Source: Chitinophagales bacterium
GTDB lineage: Bacteria; Bacteroidota; Bacteroidia; Chitinophagales; LD1
Direction: 5' to 3'
NCBI GenBank assembly: GCA_026129525.1
Contig: JAHCHW010000003.1
Coordinates: forward strand, 314,053 to 378,052
Length of the DNA: 64,000 nt
The stretch's first letter is position 1. Every line of letters starts with the position of its first letter. Made by a program: the position numbers and the translations under genes. Below, one piece after another: positions 42,641 through 51,663 of the stretch. Below the pieces are notes generated by a model that searched no databases, was not told the origin of the DNA, and worked only from the letters and a program-made list of their open reading frames with translations.

Positions 42641-44521
42641 GTGTTTAAAGAATACGATGTTATAGTGGTTGGTGCTGGACATGCCGGTTGCGAAGCTGCG
42701 GCTGCGGCTGCCAAAATGGGCAGTTCGGTTTTGCTTATTACCATGAACATGCAAGTAATAGGGCAAATGAGTTGCAACCCCGCCATGGGTGGAATTGCTA
42801 AAGGACAAATAGTGCGGGAAATTGATGCGCTTGGAGGCTACTCCGGCATTGTGAGCGATAAGAGCATGGTGCAGTTTCGCATGCTTAACAGAAGCAAAGG
42901 TCCGGCTATGTGGAGCCCTCGCACCCAAAACGACCGCATGATGTTTGCAACCTTGTGGAGAACCATGCTCGAAGGCACTAAAAATGTGGATTTCTGGCAG
43001 GATATGGTTAGTAGCCTGTTGGTAAAGGGCAAAAAAGTGTGCGGTGTACGCACTTCCATGGGGATAAACATTGAGGCTAAAACCGTGGTTTTAACCAACG
43101 GAACCTTCCTGAACGGGCTTATTCACATCGGTGAAAAGCATTTTGGGGGCGGTAGAGCTGGTGAAAAAGCCGCCCACGGCATTACCGAACAATTGGTTGA
43201 ACTGGGCTTTGAAGCCGGCAGAATGAAAACCGGAACCCCGCCCCGTATTGACGGCAGAAGCCTTGATTACGGTAAAATGAGTGTGCAGGAAGGCGACACA
43301 GAAGTAACAGGGTTCTCCTATAAAAAGGGAAACAACCCTTTTGAACAAAATCCGAAACTTAGGCAGCTGCCTTGCCATATTACCTACACCAACGAAAAAG
43401 TGCACAATATTCTGCGTACAGGCTTCGACAAAAGCCCCATGTTTTCGGGCAGAATAAAAGGCTTAGGTCCGCGTTATTGCCCCAGTGTGGAAGATAAAAT
43501 TGACCGCTTTGCCGATAAAGACCGCCACCAGATTTTTGTAGAGCCGGAGGGCTGGAATACCGTGGAGATATACGTCAACGGCTTTTCTACCTCCCTGCCG
43601 GAAGATGTGCAATACAAAGCGCTGAAGGAAGTGCCCGGCTTCGAGAACATGAAAATGTTTCGCCCGGGTTACGCTATTGAATACGACTATTTCCCGCCTA
43701 CCCAGTTAGAGCATACGCTCGAAACCAAGCCGGTAAAAAACCTGTTTTTTGCCGGGCAAATTAACGGCACCACCGGCTACGAAGAAGCCGCCTGCCAAGG
43801 GCTTATGGCAGGCATAAATGCCCACAAAGCCGCCAAAGACGAAGAGCCTTTTATACTAAAGCGCTCCGATGCTTACATAGGTGTATTGATTGACGACCTT
43901 ATAACCAAAGGTACCGAAGAACCTTACCGCATGTTTACCAGCCGGGCAGAATACCGTATTCTGCTAAGGCAGGATAATGCCGACCTCAGGCTTACGGAAA
44001 CAGGGCATAAACTCGGTTTGGCAGACAGCGAAAGGCTGAACAGGGTAAAGGATAAAAAAGAGGCTATACGCGTTATAAGAAAGTATTTTGAGGAGTACGG
44101 GGCTGAGCCGGCCGAACTGAATACCGCTTTGGCAGAAGCCGGCACCAGCGAGTTAAACCAACGCATAAAACTCGATAAAGTATTAGCGCGCCCGCAGGTA
44201 GATATAAAAATGCTGCGTAGGGCGCTCCGAGGGGTTGATGAATTTCTCTCTAAGTTCGACAGCGAGTTTATTGAGAGTGCCGAAATAGAAATGAAATACG
44301 AGAGCTACATACACAAGGAAGTAGAAATGGTAGAAAAGATGAACCGCCTCGAAGATATCCGCCTTGATGCAGACTATGATTACAGCAAACTGAAATCGCT
44401 CTCCATGGAGGCGCGTATTAAGTTGGCTAAAATTAAACCCACATCGCTGGGGCAAGCAAGCCGCATAAGCGGGGTTTCACCTGCCGATGTTTCGGTGCTG
44501 CTGGTGCACATGGGGCGATAA
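42641..44521 (+). CDS. mnmG: tRNA uridine-5-carboxymethylaminomethyl modification enzyme MnmG (GidA)
   Basis: This 626-residue FAD protein modifies wobble uridine 34 of several tRNAs together with MnmE. It has the dinucleotide-binding motif VGAGHAGCEAA (10-20), the family block SCNPAMGGIAKGQIVREIDALGG (44-66) and TNGTFLNGLIHIGEKHFGGGRAGE. The C-terminal helical domain ends with SRISGVSPADVSVLLVH-type sequence, complete at the usual length. The start is a GTG, preceded by a promoter-like box and no Shine-Dalgarno site. Its position next to parS-like sites recalls the classic origin-proximal gidA locus. Confidence 0.98.
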   Translation: MFKEYDVIVVGAGHAGCEAAAAAAKMGSSVLLITMNMQVIGQMSCNPAMGGIAKGQIVREIDALGGYSGIVSDKSMVQFRMLNRSKGPAMWSPRTQNDRMMFATLWRTMLEGTKNVDFWQDMVSSLLVKGKKVCGVRTSMGINIEAKTVVLTNGTFLNGLIHIGEKHFGGGRAGEKAAHGITEQLVELGFEAGRMKTGTPPRIDGRSLDYGKMSVQEGDTEVTGFSYKKGNNPFEQNPKLRQLPCHITYTNEKVHNILRTGFDKSPMFSGRIKGLGPRYCPSVEDKIDRFADKDRHQIFVEPEGWNTVEIYVNGFSTSLPEDVQYKALKEVPGFENMKMFRPGYAIEYDYFPPTQLEHTLETKPVKNLFFAGQINGTTGYEEAACQGLMAGINAHKAAKDEEPFILKRSDAYIGVLIDDLITKGTEEPYRMFTSRAEYRILLRQDNADLRLTETGHKLGLADSERLNRVKDKKEAIRVIRKYFEEYGAEPAELNTALAEAGTSELNQRIKLDKVLARPQVDIKMLRRALRGVDEFLSKFDSEFIESAEIEMKYESYIHKEVEMVEKMNRLEDIRLDADYDYSKLKSLSMEARIKLAKIKPTSLGQASRISGVSPADVSVLLVHMGR

Positions 44522-44547
44522 AAACAACCTGGTAAGAATAAATAAAA

Positions 44548-46212
44548 ATGCCTCAAACGGGGAAACTCCAAAGATTAGTTTATGTGTTGTTAGCCGGTAT
44601 TCTGCTATATGGCTGCGCTACCGAAAGCATGCCCCTCGGAGGTCCCGAAGATAAAGAACCACCAGCCGTAAAAACTGCCTCCCCGCCCGATAAGTCAGTT
44701 AGGTTTAACGCTGATAAAATTGTTATCACTTTCAACGAGTTTATACAGCCAAGCGGCTTTGCACAAACAATTATTTCGCCACCTGTAGGAGAGAAGCCTG
44801 ATATAAAACAAAACCGAAAAAACCTGACAGTTAAACTAAAGGGTGAACTACAACCAAATACCACTTATACCATAAACTTTGGCGATGATGTAAAAGACCT
44901 TAACCAGGGAAATGTGCTGCAAAACTTTACCTACGTTCTCTCAACAGGCGACTATATTGATTCGCAACAACTCAGCGGCAAAGTAACTATGGCTACGGAT
45001 GGCAATCAGGCAGAAGGAATTATTGTAGCGCTCTACCCGGTAGATTCAATTGATGGAATACTGAAATCGAAACCACTGTATTTTTCGAAAACCAATGCTT
45101 CGGGTATTTACAGCATCAAAAATATTAAGGCAGACCGTTACCGTCTGTTCGCTGTAAAAGATCAGAACTACAATTACCTGTACGACCAACCAAATGAGCT
45201 GATTGGCTTTGCCTATGAACCGGTTGATTTAACAGATTCTTTTCCGGTAATAAAAGATCTAGTTGTTTTTAGCGAAGGGAAAAAGAAGCTATCGCTGCAA
45301 GGTGTTAAAAGTTTGGAGCCGGGTAAGTTGATGATTGCTTATTCTGCCCCTTACAAATCGCTCAAATTTTCGGGAAACATTTTTGACGAAGATTTTATTC
45401 GTTGGGATTACCCAACCACGGACACTGCTATTGTTTGGTTCCCGAAATTGGAAGAAAAAAGGGCCGAAATTTTCCTTGTGGTTAACGATACCCTGTTTGA
45501 CACAGCGAGAATAGAATTGAAAACCATTAGCCGCGATTCGTTGCTCAACAATCCGAAGCACGCATTATCATTTGTAAATCAATCGGTTGTGGGCAGAGAT
45601 GTTGGTGGTATTAATGAAAAAAGCGATTTACAAACGCTTTATGGTTCGCTTAAAATAAATCTGAACCGACCAATTACCGAAATAAACGAAGCAAAACCGC
45701 TTCAAATTATTGACTCGGCAACACAAGAAACCATAAAATGCGAGTGGAAACTGGATGAACAAACCAAACAAAGTATTGAACTTAACTTTGAGCGAAAAGA
45801 AAAAACAGTTTACCTGCTTACTATTCTGGATTCTGCACTACGCGATGTTTTTGGCACGTGGAACAAACCACTGAGCAAGAAAATACGAACCGATGCAAAG
45901 GATAACTACGGCAACATTCTACTAAAAATTACTGCCGAAAACATAAACAAAAACTATATTGTAAATCTGCTGAATGCAAAAGAAGAAGCCGTGAAAACCA
46001 TCATGGTGCATGGTGCATCGCAAAAACAGGAAAGCATTCAGAATATTCCTGCGGGCAGCTATCGCATAAAAGTTATTGAAGATACAAACGGCAATGGCAA
46101 ATGGGACACAGGTAATTTTAATGAGCAAAGACAGCCTGAGAAAATCATCCACTTCAGAGATAATTATGTGCTGAAAGGCGGGTGGGATTTAGAAGTGGAA
46201 GTAAAATTTTAA
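44548..46212 (+). CDS. Lipoprotein with Big_5-type Ig-like domain
   Basis: A 554-residue lipoprotein with lipobox LLYGC (Cys23). Residues about 35-135 form a Big_5 (SbsA-like) Ig domain: LGGPEDKEPPAVKTASPPD, then VITFNEFIQPSG and TTYTINFGDDVKDLNQGN. The rest contains a carboxypeptidase-regulatory-like beta sandwich (IVALYPVDSID, ASGIYSIKNIKADRYRLFAVKD) and ends with NGKWDTGNFNEQRQPEKI. This architecture is widespread and unassigned in Bacteroidota. An outer-membrane structural or processing role is a guess. It starts 26 nt after mnmG and is probably cotranscribed with it and the next gene. Confidence 0.82.
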   Translation: MPQTGKLQRLVYVLLAGILLYGCATESMPLGGPEDKEPPAVKTASPPDKSVRFNADKIVITFNEFIQPSGFAQTIISPPVGEKPDIKQNRKNLTVKLKGELQPNTTYTINFGDDVKDLNQGNVLQNFTYVLSTGDYIDSQQLSGKVTMATDGNQAEGIIVALYPVDSIDGILKSKPLYFSKTNASGIYSIKNIKADRYRLFAVKDQNYNYLYDQPNELIGFAYEPVDLTDSFPVIKDLVVFSEGKKKLSLQGVKSLEPGKLMIAYSAPYKSLKFSGNIFDEDFIRWDYPTTDTAIVWFPKLEEKRAEIFLVVNDTLFDTARIELKTISRDSLLNNPKHALSFVNQSVVGRDVGGINEKSDLQTLYGSLKINLNRPITEINEAKPLQIIDSATQETIKCEWKLDEQTKQSIELNFERKEKTVYLLTILDSALRDVFGTWNKPLSKKIRTDAKDNYGNILLKITAENINKNYIVNLLNAKEEAVKTIMVHGASQKQESIQNIPAGSYRIKVIEDTNGNGKWDTGNFNEQRQPEKIIHFRDNYVLKGGWDLEVEVKF

Positions 46213-46224
46213 TCTTGCCCCGCA

Positions 46225-46740
46225 ATGGCTCTCGTACTACCTGTTAACGGCATTAAACCTCGCTTTGGCAACAACTGTTATTTAGCCGACAACTGCACGG
46301 TAGTTGGCGATGTGGAAATGGGTAACGATTGCAGCGTGTGGTTTACGGCTGTGGTGCGTGGCGATGTGCATTACATACGCATAGGCAACAAGGTTAACAT
46401 ACAGGATGGCGCCATAATACATTGCACGTATCAAAAAGCGCCTACGAATATCGGCAATAATGTATCAATTGGGCACCGGGCTATTGTGCACGGTTGCACG
46501 GTGCACGATAATGTACTTATTGGCATGGGTGCTATTGTAATGGACAATGCGGTAATTAGCGAGAACTCAATAATAGCTGCGGGTGCCGTAGTACTTGAAA
46601 ATACAATAGTAGAACCCGGCAGCATTTATGCGGGTGTTCCAGCCAAAAAAGTGAAGGAGGTGGATACGCAAAATTTTAAAGAGTTGATTGAGCGTATTGG
46701 AAATAATTATGTGATGTATTCGGAGTGGTTTAAGAAATAG
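46225..46740 (+). CDS. Gamma-carbonic anhydrase family (hexapeptide) protein
   Basis: This 171-residue protein has a left-handed beta-helix of hexapeptide repeats and the metal-binding histidines of gamma-carbonic anhydrases: His66 (GAIIHC) and His84/His89 (IGHRAIVHG). RGDVHYIRIG and NIQDGAI carry the Arg, Asp and Gln usual at the trimer interface. Reversible CO2 hydration is known for some members and other roles for YrdA/PaaY types. A TAATCTTG box ends 7 nt before the ATG. Confidence 0.9.
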   Translation: MALVLPVNGIKPRFGNNCYLADNCTVVGDVEMGNDCSVWFTAVVRGDVHYIRIGNKVNIQDGAIIHCTYQKAPTNIGNNVSIGHRAIVHGCTVHDNVLIGMGAIVMDNAVISENSIIAAGAVVLENTIVEPGSIYAGVPAKKVKEVDTQNFKELIERIGNNYVMYSEWFKK

Positions 46741-46744
46741 ACGA

Positions 46745-46774
46745 TTGGTGGTTTGTGAGGGCACCAACAAACGG
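46745..46774. repeat. GGTGGTTTGTGAGGGCACC-type hairpin repeat, copy 2
   Basis: Related to the repeat at 15808-15836, with the arms TTGGTG and CACCAA. It lies in the 61-bp spacer between the gamma-carbonic anhydrase gene and idi and could also weaken readthrough. Confidence 0.55.
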
Positions 46775-46801
46775 ATGCAAATACGTTAAAGAATAACAAG
46801 T

Positions 46802-47335
46802 ATGAAAGATTTAAATAAAGAAGAAGAGGTTGTGCTGGTTGACGAAGAAAATTTTGTGCTGGGCTACCTCGGAAAATTAGAAGCACATAAAAGGGGATTG
46901 CTGCACCGTGCCATAAGCGTAATTGTGTTTAACGATAAAGGCGAAATGTTAGTACAACAGCGTGCGCTTACGAAATACCATTGGGCAGGGATATGGAGCA
47001 ATACTTGTTGTTCGCACCCCAGAAAAGATGAAAGTTTTCAGGCAGCAGCCGAACGAAGGTTGTTTGAAGAGTTGGGTATTAAGACTCCGCTTAAAGAGGA
47101 ATTCCATTTTATCTACAAAGCGTTTGATGAAAAAAGCGGCTTAACTGAGTGGGAATACGACACGGTTTTTACGGGCATTTACAACGAGCCGTTTGAGTTT
47201 AACCACGATGAAGTAGCTGCCGTGCGCTGGATGAAAACCGATGAACTGTTGGCGGACATCGAAAAAAATCCGGAGCAGTATTCTTTCTGGTTTAAGATAA
47301 TATTAGACGAAATGAAAAAGCGCGGCACAATATGA
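46802..47335 (+). CDS. idi: Isopentenyl-diphosphate delta-isomerase type I
   Basis: This 177-residue Nudix-fold enzyme interconverts IPP and DMAPP for isoprenoid synthesis (quinones, undecaprenyl phosphate). It shows LLHRAISVIVFNDKGEMLVQ, the catalytic cysteine region SNTCCSHP (Cys70), the metal-binding Nudix-like RRLFEELGI and the acidic catalytic WEYD (Glu118). Length agrees with bacterial type I enzymes. Its stop overlaps the next start by 4 nt (ATGA), so it is coupled to the O-methyltransferase gene. Confidence 0.95.
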   Translation: MKDLNKEEEVVLVDEENFVLGYLGKLEAHKRGLLHRAISVIVFNDKGEMLVQQRALTKYHWAGIWSNTCCSHPRKDESFQAAAERRLFEELGIKTPLKEEFHFIYKAFDEKSGLTEWEYDTVFTGIYNEPFEFNHDEVAAVRWMKTDELLADIEKNPEQYSFWFKIILDEMKKRGTI

Positions 47336-47970
47336 ATTTGCTGAGCGAGGCTTTAGATAATTACATTGATGCACACGCTTCGGAAGAAGATGAAGTGTTG
47401 AAAGAGCTTAGCCGCGAAACGCATGTGAAAGTGCAGATGCCGCAAATGCTTTCGGGGCATGTACAAGGTTTGTTTTTGCAATTGCTGTCGCAAATGATAA
47501 AGCCACAGCGGATTCTTGAAATAGGCACATACACGGGCTATTCGGCAATTTGTTTAGCAAAAGGGCTACCCGAAAACGGCTTGTTGTACACCATTGATAT
47601 TAACGAGGAACTTACACCTATGGTGGAGCGTTATATTGCGAAAGCGCAACTAAGCGATAAAGTAAAATTGCTGACAGGCGATGCGCGTAAACTAATTCCG
47701 CAGCTGAATGAGATTTTTGATTTGGTGTTTATAGATGCCGATAAAGTGAACTACACTGCCTACTTTGATTTGGTGATTGATAAAGTGCGTCCGGGCGGTT
47801 TTATAGTTGCCGATAATGTATTGTGGAGCGGCAAGGTAGTAGAAGAAAAAAAAGATAAGGATACACAGGCAATTGATGCATACAATAAAAAAGTGCTTAA
47901 CGATACGCGTGTTAAAAATGTGATACTTCCCCTACGCGATGGCTTAAATATTGCACAGAAACTGCTTTAG
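47332..47970 (+). CDS. SAM-dependent O-methyltransferase (CCoAOMT-like)
   Basis: A 212-residue methyltransferase of the Methyltransf_3 family. It has the SAM motif LEIGTYTGYSA (62-72), acidic motif YTIDINEE (86-93), the metal-binding FIDADKVNY (133-141) and DNVLWSGKV (161-169). Such enzymes methylate catechol-type hydroxyls using a divalent cation; the bacterial substrate is unknown. Overlap with idi suggests co-expression, and a quinone-related or isoprenoid-related substrate would make sense but is not shown. Confidence 0.92.
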   Translation: MNLLSEALDNYIDAHASEEDEVLKELSRETHVKVQMPQMLSGHVQGLFLQLLSQMIKPQRILEIGTYTGYSAICLAKGLPENGLLYTIDINEELTPMVERYIAKAQLSDKVKLLTGDARKLIPQLNEIFDLVFIDADKVNYTAYFDLVIDKVRPGGFIVADNVLWSGKVVEEKKDKDTQAIDAYNKKVLNDTRVKNVILPLRDGLNIAQKLL

Positions 47971-48048
47971 GCACAACTTTTAGTCAGTTTTTATCGTTGA
48001 AACAAGGGAAAGGGCTCTATACTTTAGACTTTGGAAATTTATGTACGC

Positions 48049-49245
48049 ATGAAAGGCTTTTGCACCATACTGCTATTGTTAGTTGTTGCTTCTGCTTCAG
48101 CACAACAAAAACCCGAAGTGGTGGAATACATTAACCGCCATAAGGACATTGCCATTGAAGAAATGGTGAGAACAAAAATTCCTGCATCAATAACACTGGC
48201 TCAGGGAGTGTTGGAGTCGGGCAGTGGGAAATCGGTACTAGCACAAAAAACGAATAACCATTTTGGCATTAAGTGCAAAGAAGAATGGGCGGGCGGAAGG
48301 TACTACTATGACGATGATGCACCGGGTGAATGCTTTCGCGTATATGCCAATGTGCGCGAGTCGTATGCCGACCACTCTGATTTTTTAGCTGGGCGATCGC
48401 GCTATGCTGATCTGTTTAAATTGTCGGTGCTGGATTACAAAGGCTGGGCTACAGGTTTAAAGGCTGCCGGCTATGCCACTAACCCGAAGTATGCAGATAT
48501 TCTTATTCGTAATATTGAAGAGTATGAGTTGCATGCTTATGACCGCGTAGGCTATGCGATTTTACAGAACAATGAAAAAAATCCGTTGCCGGTGGCTAAG
48601 GTTCCACATGAAAAGCCTGATGCGGAAAATCAAGCGAAAGGTAACGCCATTACTCACCGCGAGGAGTTTTTGGTAAACGGCATACGAGCAGTAAAAGCAA
48701 GGGGTAACGAAGAGCCTTTTGCTATTGCCTTTGAATACAACATTGATTATGCCCATGTGCTTTCGTTTAATGACTTAAGTGCCGGAGAAAAATTTAAAGA
48801 CGGAGAAAATATATTTCTGCAACCGAAAAAAAACCGCGGAGCCGAAACTGCTTACACTGTAAAAACAGGTGAAAGCATGCGCGATATAGCGCAGCAGTTT
48901 GGTATTAAGTTGAAAGACCTTTACTACAAAAACCTGATGAAACCCAACGAACAGGTAGCGGGTGGCGAAGTGGTATGGTTGCAAACCAAACGCAGCAGTT
49001 TACCTAAGGTAATTTCGTATGCTGAATATTTAAAAACGGTGAGTGGCACTACATCATCGGCAGTGCCCGCAAGGGGAAACCAAGCGATTGCGCTGAACAA
49101 CGAAAGCGTGTATGAGGTGCAGCAGAAGGATACATTGTATTCCATTGCACGCAGATTTAATACTTCGGTAGAGCGTATTAAGGAGTTAAACCAAATAGAG
49201 GGCGATGCCATAAAGCCCGGGCAAACGCTAGTTGTGGTGGAGTAG
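48049..49245 (+). CDS. Secreted glucosaminidase with two LysM domains
   Basis: This 398-residue protein has a signal peptide (to about residue 18, SASAQ), a GH73-type glucosaminidase domain (about 25-175) with the catalytic Glu in AQGVLESGSG (Glu56) and NNHFGIKCKEEWAGG. It has two LysM modules: AYTVKTGESMRDIAQQFGI (about 270) and YEVQQKDTLYSIARRFNTS (about 353) through the end. It should cleave peptidoglycan glycan chains in the periplasm. The ATG at 48049 was chosen because the signal peptide starts there; a TTG at 48031 would add six residues. Confidence 0.92.
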   Translation: MKGFCTILLLLVVASASAQQKPEVVEYINRHKDIAIEEMVRTKIPASITLAQGVLESGSGKSVLAQKTNNHFGIKCKEEWAGGRYYYDDDAPGECFRVYANVRESYADHSDFLAGRSRYADLFKLSVLDYKGWATGLKAAGYATNPKYADILIRNIEEYELHAYDRVGYAILQNNEKNPLPVAKVPHEKPDAENQAKGNAITHREEFLVNGIRAVKARGNEEPFAIAFEYNIDYAHVLSFNDLSAGEKFKDGENIFLQPKKNRGAETAYTVKTGESMRDIAQQFGIKLKDLYYKNLMKPNEQVAGGEVVWLQTKRSSLPKVISYAEYLKTVSGTTSSAVPARGNQAIALNNESVYEVQQKDTLYSIARRFNTSVERIKELNQIEGDAIKPGQTLVVVE

Positions 49246-49277
49246 TGGCTCAACCCGCAGATTAAACGGGGGTGTTA

Positions 49278-49607
49278 TTATGCGAGCAACATTATATCAC
49301 TGTATTTTCCAAGTTCATTAAAACAGGTTTCGAATAAATAATCGGCTTCGCCCATCCAACCCGAAACGGTAAATCCGGAGTTGTCGGAAAACACAGTTAT
49401 ATTATCTACCACAAAATCTCCGGTCAAAGGCACAAACACAATTATGTTCGTTTCGGTATTTTTATCTGTTACAAAAAGCCAACGCCCGTATTCATCTGTT
49501 TGAAAGATGTACCGGTTTGTTTCCAGCAACACCCTTGCGGCAACATAAACGGTCTTGCTTAATGCTACCTGTTTTGCACTATTGAAGTCCTCTTCAAAAT
49601 TGTCCAT
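49278..49607 (-). CDS. Hypothetical 109-residue protein
   Basis: A small acidic cytosolic protein with no signal peptide. It has a helical N-terminus (FEEDFNSAKQVALSKTVYVAARVLLE) and a beta-rich remainder (YIFQTDEYGRWLFVTDK, IIVFVPLTGDFVVDNITVFS). I do not recognise a family. It is convergent with the glucosaminidase gene, with 32 bp between stops. Confidence 0.6.
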   Translation of the reverse strand: MDNFEEDFNSAKQVALSKTVYVAARVLLETNRYIFQTDEYGRWLFVTDKNTETNIIVFVPLTGDFVVDNITVFSDNSGFTVSGWMGEADYLFETCFNELGKYSDIMLLA

Positions 49608-49766
49608 TCAGTATAAGTTTTTAATGACAAGCTAACTTATGGAAAAATTATAGCCATAAATTCAGAGATTAAATAGTGGAAATTGGCAAGGACAACAACT
49701 AAAGCAGAAACCGCTAAGCACAAAAAACTATTCATACATTCGTTACCACTAAAAAAATTTAGACAA

Positions 49767-50189
49767 ATGACTACAGTAAACATCTACTTAACTTTTAACG
49801 GTAACTGCGAAGAGGCGTTCAACTTTTACCAATCGGTGTTTGGCGGCAGCTTTGGTTACATAGGACGCTTTAAGGATATGCCGGCAGAAGGGGGCAAACC
49901 TCTTCCGCTTGAGGATGCCGAAAAGATTATGCACGTTTCGTTGCCTATAAGCACCGAAACTATTTTAATGGGCAGCGATACCGGAAGCGAATGGGCTGCC
50001 AATTTTGTGCAGGGAAATAATTTCTCCATTTCTGTTAACACCAACAGCACCCAAGAAGCCGACAGAATTTTTAGCGGGCTTTCGGCTGGCGGGCAGATTA
50101 CCATGCCCCTAAGCAAAACTTTTTGGAGTGCTTACTTTGGTATGCTTACTGATAAATTTGGTATTAACTGGATGGTGAATGTTGATTAA
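49767..50189 (+). CDS. VOC/PhnB-like (glyoxalase fold) protein
   Basis: This 140-residue protein has the PhnB-like form of the vicinal oxygen chelate fold: VNIYLTFNGNCEEAFNFYQSVFGG at the N-terminus and [18 protein letters not shown] at the C-terminus. Members bind small ligands or metals, and most have no proven reaction. The ATG at 49767 was chosen because homology begins there; an upstream frame from 49683 adds 28 unrelated basic residues. The next gene starts 11 nt before its stop. Confidence 0.9.
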   Translation: MTTVNIYLTFNGNCEEAFNFYQSVFGGSFGYIGRFKDMPAEGGKPLPLEDAEKIMHVSLPISTETILMGSDTGSEWAANFVQGNNFSISVNTNSTQEADRIFSGLSAGGQITMPLSKTFWSAYFGMLTDKFGINWMVNVD

Positions 50190-51231
50190 ACTACAACGAA
50201 GCGCAGCACCTATGTTTTGTAAGCAAACCTACCGAATGCTTCTTGTTATGCTTGCCGCAATGGTGACTGGCGACAACTCTTGCGTTGCACAAAAAGCGGT
50301 GAGCAGCGCTTTCTTTACCTTTTATACGCAGGTGCCTCAAGTACATTCGGGGGCAGCAGGTGAAATTCCTGCTTTTCAGTATGTTTTTTTTGAAGCAAAA
50401 ACTCCGAGCGAGGTTTTTAATACGCTGCCGTATCAGTTTTATGTGTACAGTTCGCATAGCCAATCGGAAAACGGAAACGGAAGAGTTGTAAAAATTCCGT
50501 TTAAGGGTGTTGAGCCAAAGCAGTTGAAGGAGGGCAGTATTACAAAAACTATATTGCCCGGCAACGAAACGGTTTATTCCTTTTCTGTAAAGGCAAGTAG
50601 CAATGTTGTGTTTGAATATTACGATGCCTCTTTTGCCGGCCTGTACGAAATCAAGCCCGCCAAAGGCGCGCAACCGGAGTTTGCTTTTTTTGATGCTGAT
50701 TCGCTGCGGCTTGCACAAAAGCAAGAGGCTCTTGTAGCGTTGGTAACTGCCTATAATGCGGCAAACTCGTATAAGCATACCGATACAGCTACACAAAACA
50801 AACTGCTATATATACTCAACCGCACCATTGGAACGCAGGAAAACCTGCGGAGCGATTTTGCACACATAAGCTGGCAGGAGTGGGGCCTGCAAACCGGGTT
50901 ATTGATTTGTAATGTTGTAGGCATACAAAACAACGTTGCCCACAAATGTACTTACAAAAGCAAACAGTACTTGCTGCCGCTTAAAAATATAGCGCGCTTT
51001 GAACAAACTGCCGATGGGTTGGTGCGAGTGGTTTTTGGCGATAGCCAAACGGGGGCGTTGGGGCATTACAGCGCGGTAAAGTCCGAATGCTCTAATCTGG
51101 ATTACCAGCACTACGAAGAAACTTTGCTGCTGAAAAAATTTGAGTTGAATGCCTTGTGGAGCATAGGGCATGCGGGGCTTTCGTTAGCCGAGTTAAATGC
51201 CTGGCTGCAAGATTTTAAAACCAGCGAATAA
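50179..51231 (+). CDS. Secreted hypothetical protein
   Basis: This protein of about 340 residues has a signal-peptide-like start ([19 protein letters not shown]). It is mostly beta-rich, with a helical segment [23 protein letters not shown] around residues 175-200. No motif or family is recognised. The ATG at 50179 overlaps the VOC gene; a second ATG at 50212 gives a shorter, more typical signal peptide and may be the true start. The overlap suggests coupling to the VOC gene. Confidence 0.65.
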   Translation: MLIKLQRSAAPMFCKQTYRMLLVMLAAMVTGDNSCVAQKAVSSAFFTFYTQVPQVHSGAAGEIPAFQYVFFEAKTPSEVFNTLPYQFYVYSSHSQSENGNGRVVKIPFKGVEPKQLKEGSITKTILPGNETVYSFSVKASSNVVFEYYDASFAGLYEIKPAKGAQPEFAFFDADSLRLAQKQEALVALVTAYNAANSYKHTDTATQNKLLYILNRTIGTQENLRSDFAHISWQEWGLQTGLLICNVVGIQNNVAHKCTYKSKQYLLPLKNIARFEQTADGLVRVVFGDSQTGALGHYSAVKSECSNLDYQHYEETLLLKKFELNALWSIGHAGLSLAELNAWLQDFKTSE

Positions 51232-51257
51232 TTAACGTTGCTACATCTGCTGTTTAT

Positions 51258-51620
51258 ATGAAAACAACTCCCGAACACGATGCGCGTATTGCCAAAATGA
51301 CTTTTGCTTCGGTTTATCCGCACTATGTAACTAAAGTGGAGCGCAAAGGCAGGACGAAAGAGGAGCTGCACCGCGTAATTGAGTGGCTAACGGGGTTCGA
51401 TGAAAAGAAACTGAACCGGTTGATAGATTCGAAAGTAACTTTTGAATCATTTTTTAAGCAGGCAAAACTGCACCCCAACGCCCCGCTTATTACAGGCGTA
51501 ATTTGCGGCTACCGGATTGAAGAAATTGAAAACGAGCTAACGCGGCAAGTGCGGTATTTAGATAAACTGGTAGATGAGTTGGCAAAGGGCAGAAAGATGG
51601 AGAAAATTTTGAGGCTGTAG
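51258..51620 (+). CDS. DUF2200 family protein
   Basis: A 120-residue protein that matches DUF2200 along its whole length: [59 protein letters not shown] and [19 protein letters not shown]. The strict conservation and small size suggest a defined binding role, but no function is established. It is followed by a T9SS cargo gene after 43 nt. Confidence 0.9.
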   Translation: MKTTPEHDARIAKMTFASVYPHYVTKVERKGRTKEELHRVIEWLTGFDEKKLNRLIDSKVTFESFFKQAKLHPNAPLITGVICGYRIEEIENELTRQVRYLDKLVDELAKGRKMEKILRL

Positions 51621-51649
51621 ACCGCAACACGACAGTCATCATTTAAAGC

Positions 51650-51657
51650 TAAATTTG
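51650..51657 (+). promoter_or_regulatory. Candidate -7 promoter element (TAAATTTG)
   Basis: An exact TAnnTTTG match ending 6 nt before the ATG at 51664. It overlaps the alternative TTG start at 51655 and so argues for the ATG. Confidence 0.5.
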
Positions 51658-51663
51658 TTCGCC

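Noticed and set aside
45850..45865. A further TGTTCCACGTGGAACA-like 16-mer (13 of 16 matches)
   Set aside because: It lies in coding sequence of the Big_5 lipoprotein and only its right arm matches well, so it is weaker than the three sites upstream of mnmG.
49683..49766. Upstream extension of the VOC protein frame
   Set aside because: The 28 basic residues do not fit the family, and the conserved fold begins at the ATG at 49767.
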